Positions 1 through 7,192 of a stretch of DNA of 12,480 nt are shown piece after piece. This DNA comes from an uncultured Veillonellaceae bacterium (GTDB taxonomy: Bacteria; Bacillota; Negativicutes; Veillonellales; Negativicoccaceae), in assembly GCA_902488965.1 (NCBI GenBank), contig CABTYA010000030.1:1-12480 (forward strand), in the 5' to 3' direction. Below the pieces are notes generated by a model, which was given only the letters and a program-made list of their open reading frames with translations, was not told where the DNA came from and ran no database searches. The first letter of the stretch is position 1. Every line of letters starts with the position of its first letter. A program made the position numbers and the translations under genes.

Positions 1-2037
1 GAAGAAAACCTCGAAGCTACGGTCATTGCCGAAGTAACGGCCGATCCGCGGCTGGTGATGACATGGCGCGGCTGCAAGATTGTCGATTTGGCGCGGTCGT
101 TTTTGGCGACGAACGGCGCCTCTCGCCAGGCGACGGCGCAGGTCGCCGTACCGGCGGACGAAGACCGATTCGCCCTGCCCGAGGTGACGGATGTCGCGGC
201 GGCGTGGCGCGCGCGGATGACTTCGACGCAAGTTGCTTCGCAGCGCGGACTGGCGGAACGATTTGACAGCACGGTCGGCGCGGGTACGGTACTGATGCCG
301 TTCGGCGGTGAACGTCAAATGACGCCGACGGAAGGCATGGCGGCGTTGATTCCCGTACCGACGGGCGATGCCGTGACGGTGAGCCTGATGGCGCACGGAT
401 TCGACCCGTACTTGTCGTCGTGGAGCCCCTTCCACGGTGCGTACTATGCCGTGCTGTGGTCGGTCGCGCGTATCGTCGCTTTGGGCGGCGATCGGCGCAA
501 TGTCTACCTCACGTTGCAGGAATATTTTGAAAAAATGGGCACGGCGGCTTCGTGGGGCAAGCCTGTCGCGGCTCTGTTGGGCGCCTTCGCCGCGCAGCAG
601 GATCTGGCTATCGGCGCCATCGGCGGCAAGGACTCCATGAGCGGGACGTTTATGGACTTGCACGTCCCGCCGACATTGGTGTCGTTTGCGGTGACGACCG
701 ATGAAGCCGATCATGTCGTCAGTCCGGAGTGGAAAGCGCCCGGCCATGCACTGGTGTGGGCGATGGTCCCGACGGATGAGGCGGGCATGCCGGATATCGA
801 CGTGTTCACCGCTCATGCCGACCGTCTGTATGATGATATCGGTCGCGGTGTCATCGCCTCGGCGAACGCACTCACGACGGACGGACTGGCGGCGCAGGCG
901 GCGCGGGCGGCGTTCGGCAACGGAATCGGCGCGACGCTGACGGAGCTGACGGCGGCGGAGCTCATGGCACCCCAGCCGGTCGGCTGGCTGATTGAAACGG
1001 ACGACGAAACCGCAGCGGCGTGGGTCGCGGCGGGAGATGCCCGCCGCATCGGTACGACGGGCGGCACGGCGTTGACCTTCAGCGAAACGACGCTCGATGT
1101 AACCGCACTCGGTGAAGAATGGGAATCCGTCTGGGATGATGTCTTCCCGCGGACGGCGGATATTGCGGCGGAAACGGTCGTGACACCGCCGGTGACGGCG
1201 GCGGCTGCCGCGCCAACGGTACGGACACGTATCGCACGGCCGAAGGTGTTGATCCCCGTCATGCCGGGGACGAACTGCGAATACGACACGGCGCGAGCCT
1301 TTTCAGCTGCGGGGGCGGAGCCGGAGATTCTCGTCGTACGCAACCTGACGGCGGCGATGCTGCAAGAATCCGTCGACGCGCTGGTCAAATCCATCGGTAC
1401 GGCGCAGATATTGGCGTTCCCGGGCGGATTTTCCGCAGGCGACGAGCCGGAAGGATCGGGTAAATTTATTGCGGCGCTGTTCCGTCATCCGCAGCTGACG
1501 GAGGCGGTATCCCGCCTGCTGGTGGAACAGGACGGCTTGATCATCGGGATTTGCAACGGTTTCCAGGCACTGATCAAACTCGGTCTGGTGCCGTACGGCG
1601 ATATCCGCGAGATGACGCCCGATGCGCCGACACTGACCTATAACCGCATCGGCCGGCACGTATCCGGCTATGTGACAACGCGGGTTGCGGCGAATACTTC
1701 GCCGTGGCTGGCGCATTGCCGGGAAGGCGAACTGCACGCGGTGCCGATCAGCCACGGTGAGGGTCGTCTGATGGCGCCGCCGGAGGTGTTGGCACGGTTG
1801 GCGGCGGCGGGACAGATTGCCACGCAGTATGTCGATCCCGACGGCCGGCCGACGATGGACGGACGCTACAATCCGAACGGCTCGATGCTCGCAATCGAAG
1901 GGCTCACCAGCCCCGACGGACGGGTGTTGGGTAAAATGGCGCACAGCGAACGCACAGGTCCGTACCTGGCGCAAAATATCGCGGGGGCCAAGACCCAGCC
2001 GATATTTACCGCGGGTGTTGAATATTTCACGAAATAA
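1..2037 (+). CDS. purL: Phosphoribosylformylglycinamidine synthase, C-terminal part (5' end outside window)
   Basis: This enzyme makes FGAM from FGAR, glutamine and ATP in cytoplasmic de novo purine synthesis. The reading frame is open from base 1, so the start lies upstream; about 678 codons are seen, roughly the second half of the single-chain form. The segment opens with the end of the first synthetase half (TWRGCKIVDL). The second ATP-binding half follows, with GGKDSMSG encoded at 622-645. An Ala/Thr/Pro-rich linker (about 1159-1245) leads to a class I glutaminase domain beginning VLIPVMPGTNCEYDTA. The nucleophile is the Cys codon at 1552-1554 in GICNGFQAL. The His and Glu of the triad are best placed at 1942-1944 and 1948-1950 in MAHSER; the SHGEGR motif (from 1750) is also conserved. 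The fused form, rather than separate PurL/PurQ/PurS, fits a Negativicute or clostridial lineage. No frameshift or missing catalytic residue is seen. Confidence 0.97.
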   Translation, partial: EENLEATVIAEVTADPRLVMTWRGCKIVDLARSFLATNGASRQATAQVAVPADEDRFALPEVTDVAAAWRARMTSTQVASQRGLAERFDSTVGAGTVLMPFGGERQMTPTEGMAALIPVPTGDAVTVSLMAHGFDPYLSSWSPFHGAYYAVLWSVARIVALGGDRRNVYLTLQEYFEKMGTAASWGKPVAALLGAFAAQQDLAIGAIGGKDSMSGTFMDLHVPPTLVSFAVTTDEADHVVSPEWKAPGHALVWAMVPTDEAGMPDIDVFTAHADRLYDDIGRGVIASANALTTDGLAAQAARAAFGNGIGATLTELTAAELMAPQPVGWLIETDDETAAAWVAAGDARRIGTTGGTALTFSETTLDVTALGEEWESVWDDVFPRTADIAAETVVTPPVTAAAAAPTVRTRIARPKVLIPVMPGTNCEYDTARAFSAAGAEPEILVVRNLTAAMLQESVDALVKSIGTAQILAFPGGFSAGDEPEGSGKFIAALFRHPQLTEAVSRLLVEQDGLIIGICNGFQALIKLGLVPYGDIREMTPDAPTLTYNRIGRHVSGYVTTRVAANTSPWLAHCREGELHAVPISHGEGRLMAPPEVLARLAAAGQIATQYVDPDGRPTMDGRYNPNGSMLAIEGLTSPDGRVLGKMAHSERTGPYLAQNIAGAKTQPIFTAGVEYFTK

Positions 2038-2044
2038 AAGGAGG
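2038..2044 (+). promoter_or_regulatory. Ribosome binding site of the 72-aa membrane protein
   Basis: AAGGAGG lies 7 bases before the ATG at 2052 and directly follows the purL stop. A near-perfect Shine-Dalgarno in a 14-base gap supports both the ATG choice and co-transcription with purL. Confidence 0.75.
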
Positions 2045-2051
2045 ACGGGCG

Positions 2052-2270
2052 ATGCATGGACCGTCATGGAAACGAGTGGCCGTTGCGGCCGCCGGCATCG
2101 TGTGGGTGACGGCGCGGGCGACGGCGTGTCCGCTCTGCTGGTTTGGCATGGCGCAGGCGCATATCGCCAATTTTGAGGTGATGGTGATGGGCTACCTCCC
2201 GCTTTGGGCATCGGCACTCACGGGACTGGCCTTGTACGGGAAAAATATATGGCGCAAATTGCGGGGCTGA
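2052..2270 (+). CDS. Small membrane protein with a CPLC motif, unknown function
   Basis: The product has 72 residues and I do not recognise the family. An N-terminal hydrophobic stretch (about residues 8-24) ends at a CPLC pair of cysteines. A second hydrophobic stretch (about 44-61, VMVMGYLPLWASALTGLALY) is followed by a basic tail (KNIWRKLRG). This suggests a two-span inner-membrane protein, or a secreted N-terminus with one anchor. The CxxC-like spacing could bind a metal or form a disulfide, but that is inference. It sits 14 bases after purL with a strong ribosome binding site, and its last 22 bases overlap the next gene, so all three are probably co-transcribed. The purine link may be only positional. 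Confidence 0.65.
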   Translation: MHGPSWKRVAVAAAGIVWVTARATACPLCWFGMAQAHIANFEVMVMGYLPLWASALTGLALYGKNIWRKLRG

Positions 2271-2794
2271 CCGCGCGGCAAAAAAAGTGGATCTGGCTCT
2301 TGGTGACACTGCTTTCCGTCGGGGTATGGGCGTGGTGGATGACCCAGGAGCGCACGCAGGAGCGGGCGAATCATGCCCTCATCGGCACGTGGCTGGCGGT
2401 GGCGGACGATGCGAGTTATATTTGCGCCTTGTCGATTGTGCCGACCGAGATCAAGTCGGTCGAGCCGGTCATGCTGGCGAGATTTGAGTTGCGCGAGAAA
2501 CGGGCGGACGGCTATGAAGGTGTACTTGCCGAGCCGGTGGCCGTCACGCTGAAGGGCGAGCGACTGTATGCGTATATCCCGACCGACCTCAAAGACGGGA
2601 CAAAAATCCCCGTCGGGGAGTGGAATTCGGCGGCTCGAACACTGACAATCCGTCAATTTCATTTTGTCCAACAGGATACCGAGGTGCGGACTTCGGCGGA
2701 GCTTATCGTCTATATGGAGCATGAATTGGAGCGGCGCGGATGGCAGGGAACGGCGCATCGCCTGCATACGGACACGGCCGGCAAAGGCGCATGA
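2249..2794 (+). CDS. Membrane-anchored extracytoplasmic protein, unknown function
   Basis: The product has 181 residues, counted from the ATG at 2249. After the basic stretch TARQKKW comes one membrane segment (about residues 11-30, WIWLLVTLLSVGVWAWWM), then a region with alternating hydrophobic and polar residues that looks beta-rich. The stretch LIGTWLAVADD just after the anchor is reminiscent of lipocalin-type IGTW starts, but too weakly to assign a fold. The body is probably outside the cytoplasm, tethered by the N-terminus. The gene overlaps the end of the 72-aa gene by 22 bases and has only a weak upstream purine run (ACGGGA), so translational coupling is likely. A TTG in frame at 2204 would add 15 residues but has no ribosome binding site. 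A terminator follows 27 bases after the stop. Confidence 0.7.
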   Translation: MAQIAGLTARQKKWIWLLVTLLSVGVWAWWMTQERTQERANHALIGTWLAVADDASYICALSIVPTEIKSVEPVMLARFELREKRADGYEGVLAEPVAVTLKGERLYAYIPTDLKDGTKIPVGEWNSAARTLTIRQFHFVQQDTEVRTSAELIVYMEHELERRGWQGTAHRLHTDTAGKGA

Positions 2795-2821
2795 ATAATC
2801 GCTACGCCGCCTTCGGGCAAT

Positions 2822-2851
2822 AAAAAAACGACGCAAATGCGTCGTTTTTTT
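2822..2851. terminator. Bidirectional intrinsic terminator between the purL operon and the minus-strand TonB receptor
   Basis: A perfect stem ACGACGC / GCGTCGT closes a short AAAT loop and is flanked by seven A on the left and seven T on the right. Read on either strand, the hairpin is followed by a U-run. It therefore can end both the purL transcript (last stop 2794) and the converging receptor transcript (stop 2869). Confidence 0.93.
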
Positions 2852-2868
2852 ATTGGTAATCCGTCCGC

Positions 2869-5007
2869 CTAGAACTGATACTGCATCGATACGGTATACG
2901 CACGTCCGCGAGCCGCTTCCACTGCGTAGAACTGGCGATCGAAGAGATTGGTTACCGCGCCTTGCAGGGTAACTTCGGGGGTCAGTGCATAGCGCAGGCT
3001 CAGATCCGTCAGGAAGAACGCATCGTCCGAGCGCAGCGTACCGGTCAGTTCGTCCGGCGATTGCCGTTCGCTGACGTAGGTGCTGTCAATCAGGATATTC
3101 CACGGCTGACGGTCGTATTCGACACCGAAGTGCAGCAAGTGCCGCGGAATGCCGTAGATTTTGTCGCCGTCGTCATCGGCGCGTTGCAGCGTATAGTTCA
3201 CATAGCCCGACCAGTCATCGCTCAGTTGCTGCTTGACACTGAATTCGAGACCGCGGCGGGTAATCGGATTGTCAAAGTTGTAATAGGCGGTGACACCGTT
3301 GCGCGTAGCCCGATAGGCCGATCCGGTCGTACGGGCGCGGAAGATGCCGATGTCAATCGCGGTCGCATCGTTGTGCCATTTCTAGCCGGCTTCGACGGAT
3401 GTCGTGCGTTCCGGCCCGAGATTCGGGTTCGGTTTCGTACTGCCGCTGTTACGGTAGACTTGGTAGAGTACCGGCGGGTTGAAGGCCTTGCCGTAGGAGA
3501 CGTAGGCCGTGCTGTTCGGCGTCAGACTGTATTCGGCGGCGAGTTTCGGGCTGAGCTGCGTGTATGTGCCGCTGCTGTAACTGTTTTCGATCCATTTCCC
3601 TTTGGAAAGTTTGTGGCTGTAGCCGTCCGATTTGGTGTAGCGGTCCCAGCGCAGACCGGCATAGACCGTCAGTCGGTCGTCGACCTGATATTGGTCCTGC
3701 AGGTAGAAGGCGTGGGTCGTACCCTTGCCGCCGTTGTATTCGTACGGTGAGAGGCCGTGCTTGTGATCGCGCCACTGTTCGGAGTCGTAACGTGTTTGGG
3801 CAAACGATTCGCGGCGGAAGTTGTATCCCGCAACGATACTGTGCTGCTCCGTTTCCCATTCTTTGTAGATATTGAAGTCGTACGACTCGCTCGGGTAGAA
3901 CGAATAGACACCGGGACCGTTCCAATCGTTGAGTTGATCGGCCGGCAGATCGGCCGGAACGTCGCCCGGAGTGCTGTAGCCGTCTTTATCACGATGCGTA
4001 TAGCCGAGTGTGGCGTAGACTTTGTGCGCCGTATCGGTGAATTGCAGGCGATGGATGTCCATGACATATTCGCCGCTGTAATGCAGGAAATCGCCCGGTT
4101 TAACCGTGACCGTCCCGCCGGGAACGGCGACCGTACCGTTGAATACCGGCCGACCGTCCTTGTCACGCAACAGCGAGATCGGATTGCGGTAGCCGTAGGT
4201 ATGACGGCTGTGGGTAAAGCGATAGTTCAGCGAGCGGTCGTCGTCGAAACGATAGCCGACCTGCAGCTTGGCGATATCGGTTTCATTGTGTTTGTCGCCG
4301 GGGCTGCCGTAGATGTAGCGGTAGCGTGCCGATTGCGCCAACTCTCCGAAAGCGTTCGGCGTTCCCGCTGTCTTGTCTTTTTTGGTGTCGAAATAGTAGC
4401 TCGGATAGCCGTCGGTGGAGCGGCGTTCATAGCCCAGTCCGACCGTCCAGCGGCCGTTGATATCGCCGCGCAGGTCAAATGCGCCGCGTTTAGTGCCGTT
4501 GGAGCCGTAGGACAGGCGGATATTGCCGTCAAAGCCGTCCTTATGTCCTTCCGTGATGATATTCATGACCGCACCGACGGCCCGCCCGCCGTAGAGTGAC
4601 GAGGCGGCGCCTTTGACCAGCTCAATCCGTTCGATGCCCGTCGTCGGCAGCATCTGCCAATCCACGCTGCCGTTCCAGCCCGAGTTGACCGGTTGGCCGT
4701 CAATCATGACGAGAATATCCGTCGAGCCGAATCCGCGTACGGAAAAATCCGAACCGAGACTGCCGTCCGCAACCGGTGCACGATAGGCACCCGTCGTGTG
4801 TGCCAATGCATCCGCAATATTTTGCACGGGACGTTTATCAAGGTCTTCTTTGGTGATGACGGTGACCGCCGCCGGGACACGTTGCACGTCTTCGAGCGTG
4901 CGTGTCGCCGTGATGACCATGCCGTCAAGCATGACCGGCTCGGCTGCGGTGGCGCTGATTCCCGTGGCAGCGCACAGCAGCAGTGCCGCATACAGTGAAT
5001 GTTTCAT
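2869..5007 (-). pseudogene. TonB-dependent outer-membrane receptor interrupted by one in-frame amber codon
   Basis: Read through, this encodes 712 residues, a normal length for a TonB-dependent receptor. A signal peptide (about 1-22, ending ISATAA) precedes a TonB-box-like DGMVITATR and a plug domain (about residues 40-160) with VRGFGSTDILVMIDGQPV and YGGRAVGAVMNIIT. The beta-barrel follows and ends in Phe (SMQYQF), as outer-membrane assembly requires. Codon 542 is TAG (plus-strand 3382-3384), inside EAG*KWHND. I translated 3202-3381 and the frame stays open to the terminal stop at 2869, so the lesion is one base substitution, not a frameshift. Translation stopping here would lose the last 170 residues and the C-terminal Phe, leaving no usable barrel. 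The start at 5005-5007 has AAGGAGGAG upstream. The substrate cannot be told; the divergent Fur-like site suggests iron complexes. Confidence 0.9.
3382..3384 (-). other. In-frame TAG (amber) codon within the receptor gene
   Basis: The codon lies between Gly and Lys-Trp in EAG*KW. In the two intact receptors of this window the same spot reads EIGMK and EVGYK, so the stop replaces a hydrophobic or aromatic residue. TGG, TTG, TAC and TAT codons are each one change from TAG. Confidence 0.92.
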
Positions 5008-5029
5008 TCCCTACTCCTCCTTAGTATGT

Positions 5030-5053
5030 AATGAATAAATAAATGAATGAATG
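5030..5053 (-). repeat. Six imperfect tetranucleotide repeats in the leader of the interrupted receptor
   Basis: The plus strand reads six consecutive AATR units: AATG, AATA, AATA, AATG, AATG, AATG. On the minus (sense) strand they are YATT units lying between the predicted -10 (5063-5068) and the ribosome binding site, so they would fall in the first part of the 5' untranslated leader. Short tandem tracts can change length by strand slippage. At six imperfect units this one may be stable. Confidence 0.7.
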
Positions 5054-5062
5054 AACTGTTAT

Positions 5063-5091
5063 ATTTTAGCATTTGTCCGCTCTACGGGCAA
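5063..5091 (-). promoter_or_regulatory. Predicted sigma-A promoter of the interrupted TonB receptor
   Basis: On the minus strand, TTGCCC (5086-5091, 4 of 6 consensus) and TAAAAT (5063-5068, 5 of 6) are separated by exactly 17 bases. The -10 is extended by TGC immediately upstream (TGCTAAAAT). The start would be near 5056, giving a leader of about 50 bases. Confidence 0.6.
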
Positions 5092-5099
5092 GCTGCCCG
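5085..5099. repeat. Small inverted repeat over the -35 of the minus-strand promoter
   Basis: CGGGCA-AGC-TGCCCG is a perfect 6-bp inverted repeat with a 3-base centre, between the two divergent promoters. It overlaps the minus-strand -35. It could be an operator for an unknown regulator or chance in G/C-rich DNA. It has no T-run and is not a terminator. Confidence 0.4.
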
Positions 5100-5122
5100 A
5101 CAGTGGGTTCATTACCGTTATT

Positions 5123-5151
5123 TTGACAAATATAATGATATTGATTATGAT
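5123..5151 (+). promoter_or_regulatory. Strong sigma-A promoter of the TonB receptor-lipoprotein operon
   Basis: TTGACA (5123-5128, 6 of 6) and TATGAT (5146-5151, 5 of 6) are separated by exactly 17 bases. Transcription would start near 5158, giving a leader of roughly 43 bases before the TTG start at 5201. The Fur-box-like sequence lies over the spacer and -10. Confidence 0.8.
5136..5150. promoter_or_regulatory. Fur-box-like operator overlapping the promoter
   Basis: TGATATTGATTATGA matches the 7-1-7 Fur consensus TGATAATNATTATCA at 12 of the 14 defined positions. It covers the spacer and most of the -10, so a bound iron repressor would block RNA polymerase. This is the standard arrangement for iron-repressed TonB receptor genes. 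A related Fur-family protein such as PerR or Zur cannot be excluded from sequence alone. Confidence 0.65.
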
Positions 5152-5184
5152 AAATACAGTCATCAGCAACACAGATGCATTTTG

Positions 5185-5192
5185 AGGGGAGG
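5185..5192 (+). promoter_or_regulatory. Ribosome binding site supporting the TTG start at 5201
   Basis: AGGGGAGG ends 8 bases before TTG at 5201. No ATG or GTG nearby in frame gives a signal peptide as good, so this purine run decides the unusual TTG start. Confidence 0.75.
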
Positions 5193-5200
5193 CGGATTCA

Positions 5201-7192
5201 TTGCAATCCAAAACAGCAGTATTGTTAGCGGTGGCGGTATTGACCGGTGCGGGGAATACGGTCGGTGCCGAAGAGTTGGTCACGCTCGCACCGCAAATCG
5301 TGACAGCGACCCGCTATGTCAAGGCGGATATCGATGTACCGGCGACGACGGAGATTATCGGTCGGCAGGAAATCGTGAATACGGGCGCATCGACGGTACA
5401 GGACGCGTTGCGTTTTACGACGGGGGTCATCTACAAAGCCAATCCCGTCGGCGAGTCGGGCGGCGAATTTTTGATTCGCGGCAAGCGCCGCGGTACGTTG
5501 GTCATGCTGAACGGCGTTTCGCTCAACTTCCGTAACGGCTATGCCGATTTGAGTGCGATCCCGATTGAGGATGTGGAACGCATCGAAATTGTGCGCGGCG
5601 GCGGGGCGGTACTCTACGGCTCGGACGCGACGGGCGGTGTCATCAATATCATTACCAAACCCGGCAAGACCAGTTCGGTCGCTGTGTCGGCAGGGAACTT
5701 CGGGCAGCAGCGGCATGCGCTCACGGTGAGCGAAGGGGAATTCAGCGCCAACTTTGTCATCGACAAAAAAGGACGGGTGAATAACATCTCGCAACCTTCG
5801 GACTACGGTAAATTTTTCCATTTTACCGGCGGGACGAAGTACATGGGCAACATGACGTATCGGTTCAGTGACGAGCTGTCGCTGCGACTGTCGCATTCGC
5901 ACCATGATTACGGGAAAGAATACTGGTATGCCAAGCATTCGAAAGGAAAGACCGCGGAAGCCATTTACGACCATCGCGACATCACCCGTTTGGATTGGCA
6001 GGGGGCGTTGCAGTATGAGAAAGACGGCTTCGGAGCGACCTTTGCCATCCATCGCAATTTGGGAACGACGTGGTACACCTATTGGGATTATGAGTCGAAA
6101 AAATCGCCGAAACTCATCGGTATTCTCGACCGGCAGTACTTGTACGAATCCGACGATCGGACGATGAGTCTCGACCTGCATAAAGAATGGCAACGAGACG
6201 ATGCGGTGATTTTGGTCGGCGGCGGTTGGGAACGCAGTAAGTACAGTCTGCTCACGCAGAACAAACCGATGTGGAACAGCAAGAAAGCCGGCATGAAAGG
6301 CAGTGACGGGAAATATCTGAACGACGGGCGCTTTTACGGGTATGAAGAACGTGAACACCCGCACTATTCGCGTGACGTTTTCTCGCTTTACGGCTCGTAC
6401 GAACGCCAGCTCGGCGGAGATAATCAGCTGACACTGTCGGCGCGGCAGACATGGACGGCGAATTCGCCGAAAGACAAGGAGTTCCGTCAGTTCACGCCGC
6501 AGGTACAGTTCTTGCATCGCATGGGCGAAGATACCAGCTGGTTCGTATCGTACGGCGAGTCCTTTACCCTGCCGACGATGGACGCGTTGTTCGGCGCGGG
6601 CTCGGCCAAAGGCAATGTCGACTTGAAACCGGAAACGGGCAAGCACTATGAAATCGGCATGAAGGCGCAACGCGGCGATTCGCTGTGGAAAGTCGCCGTC
6701 TTCAAGAGTGACGTGAAAAACTTCATGCGGCTCAAGGAAGATAAAAACGGTGTCCCGAAACAGATGAACGAAGACACGAAAAACCACGGGCTGGAAGTTT
6801 CCGTCGATGTCCGTCACAATGAGAACTGGCATTCGAACTGGGGCTTTGTCGTGCAGGATCCGAAGTTTTATGATGCCCGTTACCCGAAAAAGGGTTGGCA
6901 GCGTGACTACGGGCGCTTGCAGCTCAACGGCGGCGTGACATACCGTGACGACGACTGGCAGGTGTCGTTGCAGGCCGCCTATACGGGTGAACGTGTCTTG
7001 TCCAGTTATCAGGAAGAAGTCAGACCGCTGCTGATTACCTCGCTCCATGTGGCGTATACCCCGACCGAGGAGTGGGAAGTGTATTTCGATGCGGACAACC
7101 TGCTCAATCGGGAAGATATCACGAGTCACGTATCGTCCCGCTATAATGCGCAGCCGTTTAACTACCTGCTCGGCGTGAAGTATCGCTTCTGA
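5201..7192 (+). CDS. TonB-dependent outer-membrane receptor (intact)
   Basis: The product has 663 residues. It takes a ligand across the outer membrane using TonB energy. A signal peptide covers about residues 1-23 (cut near VGA/EE). A TonB-box-like LAPQIVTATR follows, then the plug (about 40-150) with FLIRGKRRGTLVMLNGVSL and the family motif GGGAVLYGSDATGGVINIIT. The barrel has the usual late motif LKPETGKHYEIGMKA and ends LLGVKYRF, with the terminal aromatic needed for barrel assembly. Translation starts at TTG, chosen from the ribosome binding site and signal peptide. Its stop overlaps the ATG of the lipoprotein gene (TGATG), so the pair is coupled. A strong promoter with a Fur-box-like site suggests iron-repressed expression. 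Siderophore, heme or another iron complex is the best guess for ligand; cobalamin is possible. It is clearly paralogous to the receptor at 9740-11692. Confidence 0.93.
   Translation: MQSKTAVLLAVAVLTGAGNTVGAEELVTLAPQIVTATRYVKADIDVPATTEIIGRQEIVNTGASTVQDALRFTTGVIYKANPVGESGGEFLIRGKRRGTLVMLNGVSLNFRNGYADLSAIPIEDVERIEIVRGGGAVLYGSDATGGVINIITKPGKTSSVAVSAGNFGQQRHALTVSEGEFSANFVIDKKGRVNNISQPSDYGKFFHFTGGTKYMGNMTYRFSDELSLRLSHSHHDYGKEYWYAKHSKGKTAEAIYDHRDITRLDWQGALQYEKDGFGATFAIHRNLGTTWYTYWDYESKKSPKLIGILDRQYLYESDDRTMSLDLHKEWQRDDAVILVGGGWERSKYSLLTQNKPMWNSKKAGMKGSDGKYLNDGRFYGYEEREHPHYSRDVFSLYGSYERQLGGDNQLTLSARQTWTANSPKDKEFRQFTPQVQFLHRMGEDTSWFVSYGESFTLPTMDALFGAGSAKGNVDLKPETGKHYEIGMKAQRGDSLWKVAVFKSDVKNFMRLKEDKNGVPKQMNEDTKNHGLEVSVDVRHNENWHSNWGFVVQDPKFYDARYPKKGWQRDYGRLQLNGGVTYRDDDWQVSLQAAYTGERVLSSYQEEVRPLLITSLHVAYTPTEEWEVYFDADNLLNREDITSHVSSRYNAQPFNYLLGVKYRF

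Noticed and set aside
1303..2217. A 304-codon minus-strand frame over the PurL glutaminase domain
   Set aside because: It overlaps a gene with intact catalytic motifs and has no motif of its own.
2869..3201. A separate small gene starting at GTG 3201
   Set aside because: It is in the same frame as the receptor (offset 1806 bases, divisible by 3), has no ribosome binding site, and is just the receptor's barrel tail.
2962..4599. Long plus-strand open frames (2962-3750 and 3757-4599) opposite the interrupted receptor
   Set aside because: Same shadow effect; Val/Arg-rich, no motif, and the minus-strand receptor reads convincingly through the whole stretch.
5008..5200. A cobalamin riboswitch before either divergent receptor
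   Set aside because: The predicted leaders are only about 43 and 50 bases, too short, and no B12-box-like sequence is visible.
5225..7129. A 634-codon open frame on the minus strand opposite the second receptor
   Set aside because: Antisense shadow caused by G/C-rich third positions; no recognisable motifs, and the plus-strand gene is unambiguous.
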